Shown: piece by piece, positions 8,170 to 21,869 of the stretch | Layout: every line of letters starts with the position of its first letter | Numbering within the stretch: the first letter of the stretch is position 1 | Source of the DNA: Quadrisphaera granulorum | GTDB lineage: Bacteria; Actinomycetota; Actinomycetes; Actinomycetales; Quadrisphaeraceae | Assembly: GCF_003149145.1 (NCBI RefSeq) | Contig: NZ_QGDQ01000001.1 | Coordinates: 310,001 to 374,000 of the forward strand | DNA length: 64,000 bases | Reading direction: 5' to 3' | Made by a program: the position numbers and the translations under genes | The notes under the pieces: model-generated | The model's database searches: none | The model's input: only the letters and a program-made list of their open reading frames with translations | What the model was told of the DNA's origin: nothing

Positions 8170-9315
8170 GTGACCCCGCTCCGACGCCGCTCTCCGCTGG
8201 CCGCGCTCGCGGCCGCCTCCACCGCCGTCCTCCTGCTGTCCGCCTGTTCAGGCTCCTCCGACGAGCCGGCCGGGGCCTCCGGGGGCGCGTCGAGCGCCAG
8301 CGGCGTCATCGATGCCGACCGCTGCGCGAAGAACCGTGACGCCGGCACCGTCACCTACCTCACCGGCTACCAGTACCAGGCGAGCACCACCATCCTGGAG
8401 GCCGTCGCCGCGGAGTCGATGGGGTTCTTCAAGGACGTCTGCCTCGACGTCCAGCTGCAGCCCGGCAGCGGTGACACCGCCCAGGGCGCTCAGCTCACGG
8501 CTGCCGGCCGCGCCCAGCTGTCGGGCGTCGGGAGCGCGGCGGAGGCGATGCTCGCGGTGGTCGGGGGAGCCGACGTCGTCGGTGTTGCCACCTTCGGTCA
8601 CGTGCCGATCGCCACCCTCATGACCGAGCCGAGCATCACCGACCTCAAGCAGCTCGACGGCACCACCCTCGGCCACAAGGGCAGCCTCCCGGCGCCGCTG
8701 CGCGCCATGCTCGTCACCGCCGGGGTCGACCTGGGGTCCATCCAGCAGGTGAAGGTCGGCTACGACCCCACCGTGCTGGTGCGCGGCCAGGTGCAGTCGC
8801 TGACGGGGTACAAGTCCAACGAGCCGCTGACGCTGGCGGCCATGGGCGACCAGATCACCCAGTGGAACCCCGAGGACTACGGCGTTGTCGGCTCGTTCGG
8901 GCAGGTGATCGCCAACCCCGCGTTCGCCAAGGAGCACCCCACGGCCGTGCAGGACTTCCTCCGTGCCCTGCTGCACGCCCACGAGGTCTGCCAGACCGAA
9001 CTGCAGCAGTGCGTGCAGGCCGCGGCCGACAAGTCAGGCAGCAGCGCTGGCTTCGACGTGGCGCACAACGAGCAGGTGTTCACCACCGAGTCGAAGCTCG
9101 TCGCGGACTCCACCCCCGCCGGGAAGCCCATCGGCTTCGTCGACGCTGCGGCGCTGAGCGCCGAGGCCCAGGTGCTGGTCGGGTCCGGAGAACTGACGAC
9201 CGTCCCGGACCCGACCACCGTCTTCGACGAGACCTACCTCACGGCCGTCGTCGGCTCCGACGGAGCCGTGCTCTGGCCGGCCGGCTCGCCGTCGCCGTCG
9301 CCGTCGTCGTCGTGA
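8170..9315 (+). CDS. ABC importer substrate-binding lipoprotein (NMT1/THI5-like)
   Basis: Predicted extracellular solute-binding lipoprotein of 381 residues. It has an Arg-rich N-terminus, a hydrophobic core and a lipobox LSAC with the lipidated cysteine at residue 26. The mature part begins with a Ser/Gly linker, then VTYLTGYQYQASTTILEAVAAESMGFF, the pattern of NMT1/THI5 and SsuA-like binding proteins. It probably serves the ATPase and permease at 5941-7556; sulfonate, nitrate or thiamine-precursor substrates are all possible. The start is GTG 8170. The last 27 codons (a Ser/Pro-rich tail) overlap the opposite-strand end of glgX by 82 bases. Confidence 0.88.
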   Translation: MTPLRRRSPLAALAAASTAVLLLSACSGSSDEPAGASGGASSASGVIDADRCAKNRDAGTVTYLTGYQYQASTTILEAVAAESMGFFKDVCLDVQLQPGSGDTAQGAQLTAAGRAQLSGVGSAAEAMLAVVGGADVVGVATFGHVPIATLMTEPSITDLKQLDGTTLGHKGSLPAPLRAMLVTAGVDLGSIQQVKVGYDPTVLVRGQVQSLTGYKSNEPLTLAAMGDQITQWNPEDYGVVGSFGQVIANPAFAKEHPTAVQDFLRALLHAHEVCQTELQQCVQAAADKSGSSAGFDVAHNEQVFTTESKLVADSTPAGKPIGFVDAAALSAEAQVLVGSGELTTVPDPTTVFDETYLTAVVGSDGAVLWPAGSPSPSPSSS

Positions 9316-11564
9316 GATGAGGCGTAGGGCCGGTACAGGCGCACCGACAGGGCGCTGACCGGCACCTTCGTGCCGACGACGTCCAGCTCGCCGAGCGCGC
9401 CGGCGGGGTAGCGCTCGACGGCGCTGTCCCACAGCAGCCGGTACCCGCGGACCCCGGGCTGGGGCGGCAGCACGAGTGACTCGTCGTCGAGGTCACCGGC
9501 GAGCACGAGCAGGACGTCGTCCCCGCCGGTCTGGTCGGCGCCCAGGTACACCTGCACCGTGCGGTTCTGCGGGTCCTGCCAGTCCTCGGGGTCCATCGGG
9601 CCGCCCTCGACGTCCCACCACGTGAGCTGCGGGGCGCCGGCCACGGCGTCGGCGCGGGCTGAACGCGGCGGCTGCTCCGCGTGCAGCACCGGGTGCGCGG
9701 CGCGCAGCCCGAGCAGCTCACGGGTGCTGGCCAGCAGGTCTTCCTGCCAGGGCGCCAGGTGCCAGTCGATCCACGAGGTCTCGTCGTCGAGGCAGTACGG
9801 GTTGTTGTTGCCGCCCTGCGTCCTGCCGATCTCGTCACCGGCAGTGATCATCGGGACGCCGGCCGAGAGCACCAGCGTGGCCAGGAGGTTGCGCATGGAG
9901 CGGCGCCGCATCGCCGAGATCATGAGCTCGTCGGGGTCGACGGGGTGCGCGTCGTCGATAACGTCCAGCGGACCGGCGGCGGTACCGCCCTCGCCCGGCC
10001 ATCCCTCCATGCCGTGGTTCCAGGACCGGTTGGAGTCGGTGCCGTCGCGGTTGTCCTCGCCGTTGGCGTGGTTGTGCTTGTAGTCGAAGGCGCACGCGTC
10101 GGCCAGGGTGAACCCGTCGTGGGCGGTGATGAAGCTCATCGACGCCAGCGGCCCGCGGTCGTTCGGGCCGCCGCCGAACAGGTCCGCCGAGCCCGTCAGA
10201 CGCAGCGCCAGCTCGCCCAGGCCCGAGCCGGTGGGCTCCCCGCGCGAGGCGCGGCCGGGCACGGCGAGCCAGAACTCGCGGGCGCCGTCGCGGAACCTGT
10301 CGTTCCACTCCGCGAACGGCTGCGGGAAGTCACCCGTGCGCCACCCGTTCGGCCCCAGGTCCCACGGCTCGGAGATGAGCTTCACGTCGGACAGCACCGG
10401 GTCGGCGCCCATCGCCAGCAGCAGCGGGGCGTCGGGGCGGTAGGCGCCGTCCAGACCGCGCCCCAGCGTGGGCGCCAGGTCGAAGCGGAACCCGTCCACC
10501 CCGAAGGCCGTGACCCAGTGGCGCAGGGAGTCCATCGCCAGGCGCACGCACTGCGGGCGGCCGAAGTCGAGGCTGTTGCCGCAGCCGGTGGAGTCGACGT
10601 CGCGACCGCCGTCGAGCCGGTAGTAGCCGGCGGCGTCGATCCCGCGCAGCGACAGCGTCGGCCCGTCGTGAGCGTGCCCCTCGCAGGAGTGGTTGTAGAC
10701 GACGTCGAGCAGCACCTCCAGCCCCGCCGCGTGCAGCGCCGCGATCGCGTCGCGCACCTCGGCGAGCACGGCCGCCGGACCCGCGGCCCGCGCCGCGGCG
10801 CTCGCGTAGCGCGGCTCGGGGGCGAACCAGCTCAGCGTGGAGTAGCCCCAGTAGTTCTTCTGGTCGCGGCGGGCCAGGGACACCTCGTTGCCGATGGCCT
10901 GCACCGGCAGCAGCTCCACCGCCGTGACACCCAGCCCGGAGAGGTGCTCGACGACGGCGGGGTGTGCCAGGCCCGCCCAGGTGCCGCGCAGCTCCGGCGG
11001 CACGTCGGGGTGCAGCATGGTGAGGCCGCGCAGGTGGGCCTCGTAGACCACCGTGCTCGACCAGGGGGTGCGGGGGCGGCTCGCCGGGTCGGCCACGGGA
11101 GCCTCGACGACGACGCCGACGGGCACGTGCCCGGCGCTGTCGAGCCCGCTGCGCCGCTGGCTCGCGGCCGGGTCGCGGGGGAGCCACTGCGGCCCGTCGA
11201 CCTCGTGCGCGAACAGCTCCGGACCCCACCGCAGCTCGCCCTCGACGGCGAGGGCGTACGGGTCGAGCAGCAGCTTCGAGGGGTCGTGGCGCAGGCCGGC
11301 GGCCGGCTCCCAGGGGCCGTCGACGCGCAGGCCGTACCGCTGGCCGGCACGCACGCCGGGCAGCTCGCCCGTCCACAGGCCACCGGGCCGGCGGGTCAGG
11401 GGCACGCGCCGCTCCACCCAGCCCGGCGCGCCCGAGGAGGCCGGCGTGGGGTCGAGCAGGCAGACGTCGACGGCGTCGGCGTGGGTAGCGACGACGGCGG
11501 CGCTCGCGCCCGTCTCGTGCAGGCGGACGCCGAGCGTCGAAGACGTGCTGCTCGTGCTGCTCAC
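9234..11564 (-). CDS. glgX: Glycogen debranching enzyme GlgX/TreX
   Basis: GH13_11 debranching enzyme that cleaves alpha-1,6 branches of glycogen, 776 residues from the chosen start. An N-terminal CBM48-like domain (GVRLHETGASAAVVATHADAVDVCLLD) is followed by the GH13 barrel. The catalytic nucleophile is in GFRFDLAPTLG near residue 361, the acid/base in LISEPWDLG near 398, and the transition-state Asp in TAHDGFTLAD near 482. The start is uncertain. GTG 11564 is chosen to avoid overlapping the divergent iscS start; GTG 11588 and a codon at 11612 are in frame. The last roughly 28 residues form an Asp/Gly-rich tail that overlaps the neighbouring lipoprotein gene on the other strand. With GlgP and GlgE it completes glucan turnover. 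Confidence 0.93.
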   Translation of the reverse strand: MSSTSSTSSTLGVRLHETGASAAVVATHADAVDVCLLDPTPASSGAPGWVERRVPLTRRPGGLWTGELPGVRAGQRYGLRVDGPWEPAAGLRHDPSKLLLDPYALAVEGELRWGPELFAHEVDGPQWLPRDPAASQRRSGLDSAGHVPVGVVVEAPVADPASRPRTPWSSTVVYEAHLRGLTMLHPDVPPELRGTWAGLAHPAVVEHLSGLGVTAVELLPVQAIGNEVSLARRDQKNYWGYSTLSWFAPEPRYASAAARAAGPAAVLAEVRDAIAALHAAGLEVLLDVVYNHSCEGHAHDGPTLSLRGIDAAGYYRLDGGRDVDSTGCGNSLDFGRPQCVRLAMDSLRHWVTAFGVDGFRFDLAPTLGRGLDGAYRPDAPLLLAMGADPVLSDVKLISEPWDLGPNGWRTGDFPQPFAEWNDRFRDGAREFWLAVPGRASRGEPTGSGLGELALRLTGSADLFGGGPNDRGPLASMSFITAHDGFTLADACAFDYKHNHANGEDNRDGTDSNRSWNHGMEGWPGEGGTAAGPLDVIDDAHPVDPDELMISAMRRRSMRNLLATLVLSAGVPMITAGDEIGRTQGGNNNPYCLDDETSWIDWHLAPWQEDLLASTRELLGLRAAHPVLHAEQPPRSARADAVAGAPQLTWWDVEGGPMDPEDWQDPQNRTVQVYLGADQTGGDDVLLVLAGDLDDESLVLPPQPGVRGYRLLWDSAVERYPAGALGELDVVGTKVPVSALSVRLYRPYASSHDDDGDGDGEPAGQSTAPSEPTTAVR

Positions 11565-11589
11565 GAGGGAAGACTCTGCCGCATGCACG

Positions 11590-11595
11590 TACCCT
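11590..11595 (+). promoter_or_regulatory. TANNNT box for iscS
   Basis: TACCCT ends 7 bases before the GTG of the cysteine desulfurase gene, as in the leaderless promoters seen elsewhere in the window. Confidence 0.45.
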
Positions 11596-11602
11596 CGGTC
11601 GT

Positions 11603-12805
11603 GTGACGGCATACCTTGACCATGCTGCCGACACCCCGGTGCTGCCCGCTGCGGCCGAGGCGGTGCTCGCCGAGATGACCCGCGCCGGCAACGCCTCCGC
11701 TCTGCACAGCTCCGGGCGCGCCGCGCGGCGTGTCGTGGAGGAGTCGCGCGAGGAGATCGCCGCGGCCATCGGCGCCCGACCGGGTGAAGTGGTGCTCACC
11801 GGCGGAGGCACCGAGTCCGACAACCTCGCGGTCAAGGGCCTGTACTGGGCGCGCCGCTCCGGTGCGGACGGAGATCCGCGACGCACGCGGATCCTGGTCT
11901 CCGCGGTGGAGCACCACGGCGTGCTCGACCCGGCGCACTGGCTCGGCGAGCACCCGGCGGGCCTGGGCGCCCAGGTCGAGGAGCTCCCCGTCGACGGCGA
12001 GGGGCGGCTGCGCCTCGACGCGCTGCGCGAGTCCGTCGAGCGCGACCCCGCGTCCGTGGCGCTCATCAGCGTCATGTGGGCCAACAACGAGGTCGGCACG
12101 CTGCAGCCGATCGCCGAGGTGGTCGAGCTCGCGGCGCGCCACGGCATCCCGGTGCACTCCGACGCCGTGCAGGCCGTCGGCCAGGTCCCCGTCGACTTCG
12201 CCGCCTCGGGTCTGACGGCCCTGTCGTTCACCGGCCACAAGCTGGGAGCCACGACCGGGGTCGGTGGTCTCGTGCTGCGCCGCGGCACCCCGCTCGTGCC
12301 CGTGCTCCACGGCGGCGGCCAGGAGGGCGGCGTGCGCTCCGGCAGCGTCGATGCCGCCGCCGCCCGCGGGCTCGCCGTGGCCACCACGGCCGCCGTCGCC
12401 ACCCTCGACGAGCGCGCCGCGGCCCTGCGCGCCCTGCGTGACCAGCTGGCCGCGGGGGTGCTCGCCGTCGTCCCCGACGCGGTGGTGCGCGGCGCGGTCC
12501 GCGAGGAGCACCGCCTCCCCGGGCTCCTCCACATCACCGTGCCGGGCGCCGAGGGCGACGCCCTGCTCTACCTGCTCGACGCCCGCGGCGTGGAGTGCTC
12601 CACCGGCTCGGCGTGCACCGCCGGCGTGCCCCAGCCCAGCCACGTGCTGCGCGCGATGGGCCTGTCCGACGCCGACGCCGCAGGGGCCCTGCGCTTCAGC
12701 CTGGGCCGCACGAGCACCACCGCCGACGTCGCGCGCGTCGTCGAGGTGCTCGGCCCCGTGGTCGAGCGGGCGCGCACTGCGGGCCTCGCGCTCGCGGGGT
12801 CGTGA
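11603..12805 (+). CDS. iscS: Cysteine desulfurase (class V aminotransferase)
   Basis: PLP enzyme that moves sulfur from cysteine to a protein persulfide, here probably supplying MnmA directly downstream. It has 400 residues. [20 protein letters not shown] is the standard N-terminus. The PLP lysine is in [15 protein letters not shown] near residue 213. The catalytic-loop cysteine is in [14 protein letters not shown] near residue 338, and [14 protein letters not shown] is the conserved substrate-contact stretch. The stop codon lies 7 bases before the mnmA start, so they form one unit. The same iscS-mnmA order occurs in M. tuberculosis (Rv3025c-Rv3024c). Confidence 0.95.
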   Translation: MTAYLDHAADTPVLPAAAEAVLAEMTRAGNASALHSSGRAARRVVEESREEIAAAIGARPGEVVLTGGGTESDNLAVKGLYWARRSGADGDPRRTRILVSAVEHHGVLDPAHWLGEHPAGLGAQVEELPVDGEGRLRLDALRESVERDPASVALISVMWANNEVGTLQPIAEVVELAARHGIPVHSDAVQAVGQVPVDFAASGLTALSFTGHKLGATTGVGGLVLRRGTPLVPVLHGGGQEGGVRSGSVDAAAARGLAVATTAAVATLDERAAALRALRDQLAAGVLAVVPDAVVRGAVREEHRLPGLLHITVPGAEGDALLYLLDARGVECSTGSACTAGVPQPSHVLRAMGLSDADAAGALRFSLGRTSTTADVARVVEVLGPVVERARTAGLALAGS

Positions 12806-12812
12806 GGCGGCG

Positions 12813-13910
12813 ATGAGGGTCCTCGCGGCGCTGTCCGGCGGCGTCGACTCCGCGGTCGCCGCGGCGCGTGCCGTCGACGCCGGGCACGAGGTCGTCGCCG
12901 TTCACCTGGCTCTGGCCAGCGCTTCTCCGAGCGCAACACCGGGCCGGGCACGCGGTTGCTGCACCATCGAGGACTCCCGCGACGCGCGGCGTGCCGCCGA
13001 CGTCCTCGGCATCCCGTTCTACGTGTGGGACCTGTCGGAGCGGTTCGGGCGCGACGTCGTCGACGACTTCGTCGCCGAGTACGCCGCCGGCCGCACCCCC
13101 AACCCGTGCGTGCGGTGCAACCAGAAGGTGAAGTTCGCCGCGCTGGCCGACCGGGCGCTCGCGCTGGGCTTCGACGCCGTGGCCACCGGCCACTACGCGC
13201 GCATCGTCGAGGGTGCTGAAGCGGTCACGGGCACCCGGGAGCTGCACCGCAGCCACGACCTCGCCAAGGACCAGTCGTACGTGCTGGCAGTACTGCCGCC
13301 GCACCGCCTCGCGACGGCCCTGTTCCCCCTGGGCACGGCGGCCACCAAGGACGAGGTCCGCGCCGAGGCCGCCGCCCGCGGGCTCGCGCTCGCGGACAAG
13401 CCCGACAGCACCGACATCTGCTTCGTGCCAGACGGTGACACCCGCGCCTGGTTGGGAGCCCGGCTGCCCGAGGGCGCACGCGAGCCCGGCGACGTCGTTG
13501 ACAGCTCCGGCCGCCGTGTCGGTACTCACGACGGCGCCGCCGGGTACACCGTTGGCCAGCGCCGCGGGCTGCGCCTGGGGGTGCCCGCGGCCGACGGCAA
13601 GCCCCGCTACGTGCTGTCGGTGTCCGTGGCCGAGCGGCGGGTGGTGGTCGGCTCCGCCGAGGAGCTCGCCGTCGACGTCCTGTCCGGCGACGGCGCCGTC
13701 TGGTGCGGCCCTGCCCCCCAGTCGGGGCAGCGTCTGGGCGCGCAGGTGCGCGCCCACGGCGCCGAGCTGCCCTGCACGGTGGAAGACCTCGACGACGACG
13801 GCGGCGTGCGCGTCCGGCTCGACGAGCCCGCCCGCGGCGTGGCACCCGGTCAGCTGCTCGCGCTGTACGACGGCACGCGCGTCGTCGGGTCAGCGACCCT
13901 CGCCGCGTGA
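12813..13910 (+). CDS. mnmA: tRNA-specific 2-thiouridylase MnmA
   Basis: ATP-dependent enzyme that thiolates U34 of tRNA-Glu, -Gln and -Lys, 365 residues. The PP-loop [10 protein letters not shown] lies at residues 7-16. The two catalytic cysteines are visible: Cys99 in [12 protein letters not shown] and Cys203 in [11 protein letters not shown], matching the spacing of the E. coli pair. YTVGQRRGL follows near residue 245. ATG 12813 is preceded by GAGGCGG. It shares GTGA with the next gene. Two of its substrate tRNA families (Gln and Glu) are encoded about 44 kb downstream. Confidence 0.95.
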   Translation: MRVLAALSGGVDSAVAAARAVDAGHEVVAVHLALASASPSATPGRARGCCTIEDSRDARRAADVLGIPFYVWDLSERFGRDVVDDFVAEYAAGRTPNPCVRCNQKVKFAALADRALALGFDAVATGHYARIVEGAEAVTGTRELHRSHDLAKDQSYVLAVLPPHRLATALFPLGTAATKDEVRAEAAARGLALADKPDSTDICFVPDGDTRAWLGARLPEGAREPGDVVDSSGRRVGTHDGAAGYTVGQRRGLRLGVPAADGKPRYVLSVSVAERRVVVGSAEELAVDVLSGDGAVWCGPAPQSGQRLGAQVRAHGAELPCTVEDLDDDGGVRVRLDEPARGVAPGQLLALYDGTRVVGSATLAA

Positions 13911-14959
13911 GAGCCACCGCCACCGGGGCCTGGCCCGGGGAGCACCCCCTGGAGGCTGCCCGCGCCGTCATCGGCGAGCTGGGCGCCGAGCACGTGCCCT
14001 TCGCGCCCGAGCTGCCCGCCCGCGGCCCGGGCGCCGACCCCACGGGCCGCACCGCGGCGCTGCTGGTCGAGATGCCTGTCGACCTGCAGCCAGTGGGGTG
14101 GCGCCTGGTCGACCACCCCGGGCGCGACGCCCGGCGCGCGGCGTCGATGCGCACCGCCGATCTCGACGCCCTCGCCGAGGCCGCCGACGGCTACAGCGGA
14201 CCGCTGAAGCTGCAGGTCCTGGGTCCGTGGAGCCTCGCCGCGTCCGTGTGGCTGCCACGCGGTGAGCGCGCCGTCGTCGACGAGGGCGCCGCCCGCGACC
14301 TGCTGGGCTCCCTCGTCGAGGGACTGCTGCAGCACACCGCCGATGTCCAGCGCCTCGTGCCGGGCGCGCAGCTGCTCGTGCAGGTCGACGAACCGTCGCT
14401 GTCCGCCGTCCTCGAGGGCCGCGTGCCCACCGCGAGCGGCTGGGGCCGGCTGCGCGCCGTCGACGCCCAGCGCGCCCGCGACGCCCTCCGCGAGCTCACC
14501 GGCGCGCTGCGCGCCGCGGGCGTGCGGACCGCGCTGCGCAGCGCCGCACCCGCAGCAGGAGACGCGCCGTCGTCGTCCTCCTCGTCGACGGAGGTCTGGC
14601 CTCTGCTGCGCACCGCAGGCGCCGATGCCCTCGTGATCGCGGCGCCACCGTCCCGGCCGCTCGGCACCGCACTGTGGGAGCAGCTCGCCGAGGCCCTCGA
14701 GGCCGGCCAGGAGCTGCACCTGGGCGTCCTCGACGTACCCGCCGTGGCAGGCGGCGCGCCGCTTCCCGAGGTCTCCGCCCTGCTGGCAGCCGTCCGGACC
14801 CCCTGGGACCGGATCGGCCTGCCCGCCTCCCAGCTGGCGCAGGTGGTGGTAACGACGTCGACGGGGCTCGCGGCGCTGTCACCGGCTGCCGCCGCCGCCG
14901 CGCTGCGCCGCCTCGCGGCGACCGCCGACGCGCTGGACGAGGTGCTCGCCGAGGCCTGA
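13907..14959 (+). CDS. Cobalamin-independent methionine synthase-like protein
   Basis: A 350-residue protein of the MetE C-terminal-domain fold, orthologous by position and appearance to M. tuberculosis Rv3015c. Features are the N-terminal [18 protein letters not shown], the substrate-region pattern [30 protein letters not shown], and [12 protein letters not shown] resembling the MetE strand with a conserved Asp-Glu-Pro. I cannot find the His-Cys-Cys zinc set of true methionine synthases; the C-terminal half contains no cysteine. Methyltransferase activity is therefore doubtful. The GTG overlaps the mnmA stop. The actual role is unknown. Confidence 0.75.
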   Translation: MRATATGAWPGEHPLEAARAVIGELGAEHVPFAPELPARGPGADPTGRTAALLVEMPVDLQPVGWRLVDHPGRDARRAASMRTADLDALAEAADGYSGPLKLQVLGPWSLAASVWLPRGERAVVDEGAARDLLGSLVEGLLQHTADVQRLVPGAQLLVQVDEPSLSAVLEGRVPTASGWGRLRAVDAQRARDALRELTGALRAAGVRTALRSAAPAAGDAPSSSSSSTEVWPLLRTAGADALVIAAPPSRPLGTALWEQLAEALEAGQELHLGVLDVPAVAGGAPLPEVSALLAAVRTPWDRIGLPASQLAQVVVTTSTGLAALSPAAAAAALRRLAATADALDEVLAEA

Positions 14960-14980
14960 GGCGCCCGGCAGGGTGGAGGT

Positions 14981-19030
<4,050 letters not shown>

Positions 19031-19041
19031 GACGTACATCC

Positions 19042-19824
19042 ATGGCCAAGAAGAAGAGCAAGAGCCCCTCGGTGGACCTCGCGGACCGGGTGCGCGCCGC
19101 GCAGGTCGCCTTGGACACTGCGATCGCCACCAAGGCCGAGACGGCCGCCCGTCGCGAGGAGGCGACCCGCCGCCACGACGATGCCACCGCCGCTGTCGAT
19201 GCCGCCAAGGCCGCGCGCAAGGAGGCCCGCAAGGCCCTGGCCGTCGCCGAGAAGGCCTTCGTGAAGGCCAAGGGCACCCTCGACGACCTCAAGACCAAGA
19301 CCAAGAAGGCTGACAAGGCCGCCCGCAGCGCCGATGTCGCTGCTGACGAGGCGCGCCGCGAGCACGAAGAGCTCTCGCGCAAGCTCGCCCGTCGCCAGGG
19401 CCAGGCCGACGAGGCCACCGCCACCGCTGCCGTCGAGGCACCGGAGCCCGTCGCCGAGCTGCCCGCCGCACCTGCCGAGGCGACGGAGCCGACAGAGCCG
19501 GCGGTCGCTGCTGACGCTCCTGCCCCGGCTCCGGTGCGCCGCACCCGCGCGCGGCGCACCCCCGCGGCCTCCGCTGGGACCGCCACCGAGGGCGCCGACG
19601 GCGAGGCCGCGCCCCCGCGTACCACCCGCACGCGCCGAGCCGCCGGGACCACCACCCCGCGCACCACGACTCCGCGCACCCGCCGCCCGCGCGCCGCTGC
19701 GGCGGAGACCCCCGCGGCCGCCGAGTCGGCCGCGCCCGTGGAGGAGGCACCCGCGGAGCAGGCCCCCGAAGCGCAGGGCGTCTTCGACGCCGACCAGCCC
19801 GAGCAGGTTCACTCCGACCAGTAG
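19042..19824 (+). CDS. Lys/Ala-rich coiled-coil protein with histone-H1-like tail
   Basis: A 260-residue low-complexity protein. It starts with the basic [10 protein letters not shown]. Residues 10-125 are heptad-rich, charged Ala/Lys/Glu helix, likely coiled coil. An Ala/Pro/Glu-rich linker follows, then an Arg/Thr/Pro-rich tract with [16 protein letters not shown] and [15 protein letters not shown], resembling H1 or HupB-like DNA-binding tails, and finally an acidic end. Nucleic-acid binding is an inference from composition only. It follows the pentapeptide gene by 11 bases and precedes a 23-bp hairpin, so it probably ends the iscS-ligA transcription unit. Confidence 0.7.
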   Translation: MAKKKSKSPSVDLADRVRAAQVALDTAIATKAETAARREEATRRHDDATAAVDAAKAARKEARKALAVAEKAFVKAKGTLDDLKTKTKKADKAARSADVAADEARREHEELSRKLARRQGQADEATATAAVEAPEPVAELPAAPAEATEPTEPAVAADAPAPAPVRRTRARRTPAASAGTATEGADGEAAPPRTTRTRRAAGTTTPRTTTPRTRRPRAAAAETPAAAESAAPVEEAPAEQAPEAQGVFDADQPEQVHSDQ

Positions 19825-19837
19825 TCCTCACCCCGCG

Positions 19838-19889
19838 ACGATCAAGGAAGCTGTGCACGCGCCGAGGCGTGCGCAGTTTCCTTGATCGT
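19838..19889 (+). terminator. 23-bp hairpin after the H1-like gene
   Basis: Arms 19838-19860 and 19867-19889 with a six-base loop. All 23 positions pair in a + strand RNA: 21 Watson-Crick and two G-U wobbles. On the other strand the wobbles would be C-A mismatches, so selection appears to act on the + strand transcript. There is no U-tract. Confidence 0.65.
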
Positions 19890-19942
19890 GGGCGAGGGGT
19901 TGGGTGGGGGGCGACCGCCGGACGGCGACCAGGGGAGCCTCC

Positions 19943-19948
19943 TAGACT
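19943..19948 (+). promoter_or_regulatory. TANNNT box for gatCAB
   Basis: TAGACT ends 8 bases before the gatC ATG. There is no ribosome-binding site just before the ATG, which fits a leaderless gatCAB mRNA. Confidence 0.55.
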
Positions 19949-19956
19949 CGGCTCCC

Positions 19957-20277
19957 ATGCCCGCCCTTCCCCGCGAGGAGGTCGCGCACCTCGCGCGGCT
20001 GGCCCGCATCGACATGCCCGACGCCGAACTCGACCACCTCGCCGATCAGCTCACCGCCATCGTCGACGCGGTCGCCTCGGTGACCGGTGCCGTCGCTGCC
20101 GCGGAGCGCGCCACGGGCGAGCCGGTCCCGGCCACCAGCCACCCGGTGCCGCTCACCAACGTCACCCGCCCCGACGTCGTGCACGGCGTGCTCACCGCCG
20201 CCGACGCGCTGGCTGCGGCCCCCGAGGCCGAGGACGACAAGTTCCGCGTGCCGCGGATCCTGGGGGAGGACGCATGA
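19957..20277 (+). CDS. gatC: Glu-tRNA(Gln)/Asp-tRNA(Asn) amidotransferase subunit C
   Basis: Small stabilising subunit of GatCAB, 106 residues. The N-terminus [23 protein letters not shown] and the C-terminal ILGEDA are typical. ATG 19957 is chosen over upstream in-frame starts because it opens the conserved region and follows the -10 box. The stop overlaps the gatA start (ATGA). Confidence 0.95.
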   Translation: MPALPREEVAHLARLARIDMPDAELDHLADQLTAIVDAVASVTGAVAAAERATGEPVPATSHPVPLTNVTRPDVVHGVLTAADALAAAPEAEDDKFRVPRILGEDA

Positions 20278-21869
20278 GCGACCTCACGCGCCTCGATGCC
20301 GCCGCCATGGCCGCCGCGCTGGCCGCCCGTGAGGTCTCCGCCGTCGAGCTCACCCAGGCCCACCTCGACCGCATCGCCGAGGTCGACGGCCCCGTCGAAG
20401 CCGGCGTCCACGCCTTCCTCCACGTCGACGGCGAGGGCGCGCTCGCCCGTGCCGCCGAGCTCGACGCTGACCGTGCCCGCGGCGAGGAGCTGCACCCGCT
20501 GGCCGGCGTGCCGGTGGCCGTCAAGGACGTCATGGTCACGCGCGGCCTGCCGAGCACCGCGGGCTCGCGCATGCTGGAGGGCTGGATCCCGCCGTACGAC
20601 GCGACCGTCGTCGAGAAGATGCACGCCGCTGGCCTGGTGACCCTCGGCAAGACCAACATGGACGAGTTCGCCATGGGGTCGAGCACCGAGCACTCCGCGT
20701 TCGGCCCCACCCGCAACCCGTGGGCCTTCGACCGCATCCCCGGCGGCTCCGGCGGTGGGTCGGCCGCGGCGCTGGCCGCTTTCGAGGCGCCGCTGGCCAC
20801 CGGCACCGACACCGGCGGTTCCATCCGCCAGCCCGCGGCGCTCACGGGTACCGTCGGCGTGAAGCCGACCTACGGCGGTGTCTCCCGCTACGGCCTCATC
20901 GCGCTGGCGAGCAGCCTCGACCAGGGCGGGCCGTGCGCCCGCACCGTGCTCGACACCGCGCTGCTGCACGAGGTCATGGGCGGCCACGACCCGCGCGACT
21001 CCACCTCTCTGAAGGACCCGGTGCCCGCCGTCGTCGCCGCCGCCCGCGAGGGCGCGCGCGGTGACCTCACGGGCGTGCGCGTCGGCGTCGTGGCCGAGCT
21101 GGGTGGCACCGGGCACGCCGAGGGCTTCCAGTCGGGAGTGCTGCAGCGGTTCGCGGAGGCGCTGGACCACCTGCGCGCCGCCGGAGCCGAGGTGGTCGAG
21201 GTCAGCTGCCCCAGCCTCGAGCACGCCCTGGGCGCCTACTACCTCATCCTCCCTAGCGAGGCGAGCAGCAACCTTGCCCGCTACGACGGCATGCGGTACG
21301 GGCTGCGCGTCATGCCCGACGGCGTTCACCCCTCCGAGGTCACGGCCGAGCAGGTCATGGCCGCGACGCGCGCCAAGGGCTTCGGCGCGGAGGCCAAGCG
21401 CCGCATCATCCTGGGCACGTACGCCCTCTCCAGCGGCTACTACGACGCCTACTACGGCAGCGCCCAGAAGATCCGCACGCTCGTGCAGCGCGATTTCAAC
21501 GCCGCGTTCGAGCAGGTCGACGTGCTCGTCAGCCCCACGGCACCGACCACGGCGTTCACCCTCGGCGAGAAGCTTGACGACCCGCTGGCCATGTACCTCG
21601 GCGACGTCGCCACCATTCCCGCCAACCTCGCGGGCATCCCCGGCATGAGCCTTCCGGTGGGCCTGGCCCCCGAGGACGGCCTGCCCGTGGGACTGCAGCT
21701 GCTCGCGCCCGTCCGCGAGGACGCGCGCCTGTACCGCGTCGGTGCCGCCCTCGAGGCGCGCCTCAAGGCCGACTGGGGCGGGTTGCTGCTCGACCGCATC
21801 CCTGCGTGGACGCCCGCACCCACCATCCCCGCGACCAGCCTCGCGACCACCGCCGGAGCTTCCGCATGA
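20274..21869 (+). CDS. gatA: Glu-tRNA(Gln)/Asp-tRNA(Asn) amidotransferase subunit A
   Basis: Amidase-signature glutaminase that supplies ammonia for converting Glu-tRNA(Gln) to Gln-tRNA(Gln), 531 residues. The Ser-cisSer-Lys triad is visible: Lys84 in VAVKDVMVT, the cis-Ser in [11 protein letters not shown] near residue 159, and nucleophile Ser183 in [13 protein letters not shown]. The presence of gatCAB fits a non-discriminating GltX, the usual actinobacterial arrangement. It is coupled at both ends by ATGA overlaps. Confidence 0.97.
   Translation: MSDLTRLDAAAMAAALAAREVSAVELTQAHLDRIAEVDGPVEAGVHAFLHVDGEGALARAAELDADRARGEELHPLAGVPVAVKDVMVTRGLPSTAGSRMLEGWIPPYDATVVEKMHAAGLVTLGKTNMDEFAMGSSTEHSAFGPTRNPWAFDRIPGGSGGGSAAALAAFEAPLATGTDTGGSIRQPAALTGTVGVKPTYGGVSRYGLIALASSLDQGGPCARTVLDTALLHEVMGGHDPRDSTSLKDPVPAVVAAAREGARGDLTGVRVGVVAELGGTGHAEGFQSGVLQRFAEALDHLRAAGAEVVEVSCPSLEHALGAYYLILPSEASSNLARYDGMRYGLRVMPDGVHPSEVTAEQVMAATRAKGFGAEAKRRIILGTYALSSGYYDAYYGSAQKIRTLVQRDFNAAFEQVDVLVSPTAPTTAFTLGEKLDDPLAMYLGDVATIPANLAGIPGMSLPVGLAPEDGLPVGLQLLAPVREDARLYRVGAALEARLKADWGGLLLDRIPAWTPAPTIPATSLATTAGASA

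Noticed and set aside
9681-11606. 641-codon + strand frame opposite glgX
   Set aside because: Same shadow character; glgX on the other strand has all catalytic motifs.
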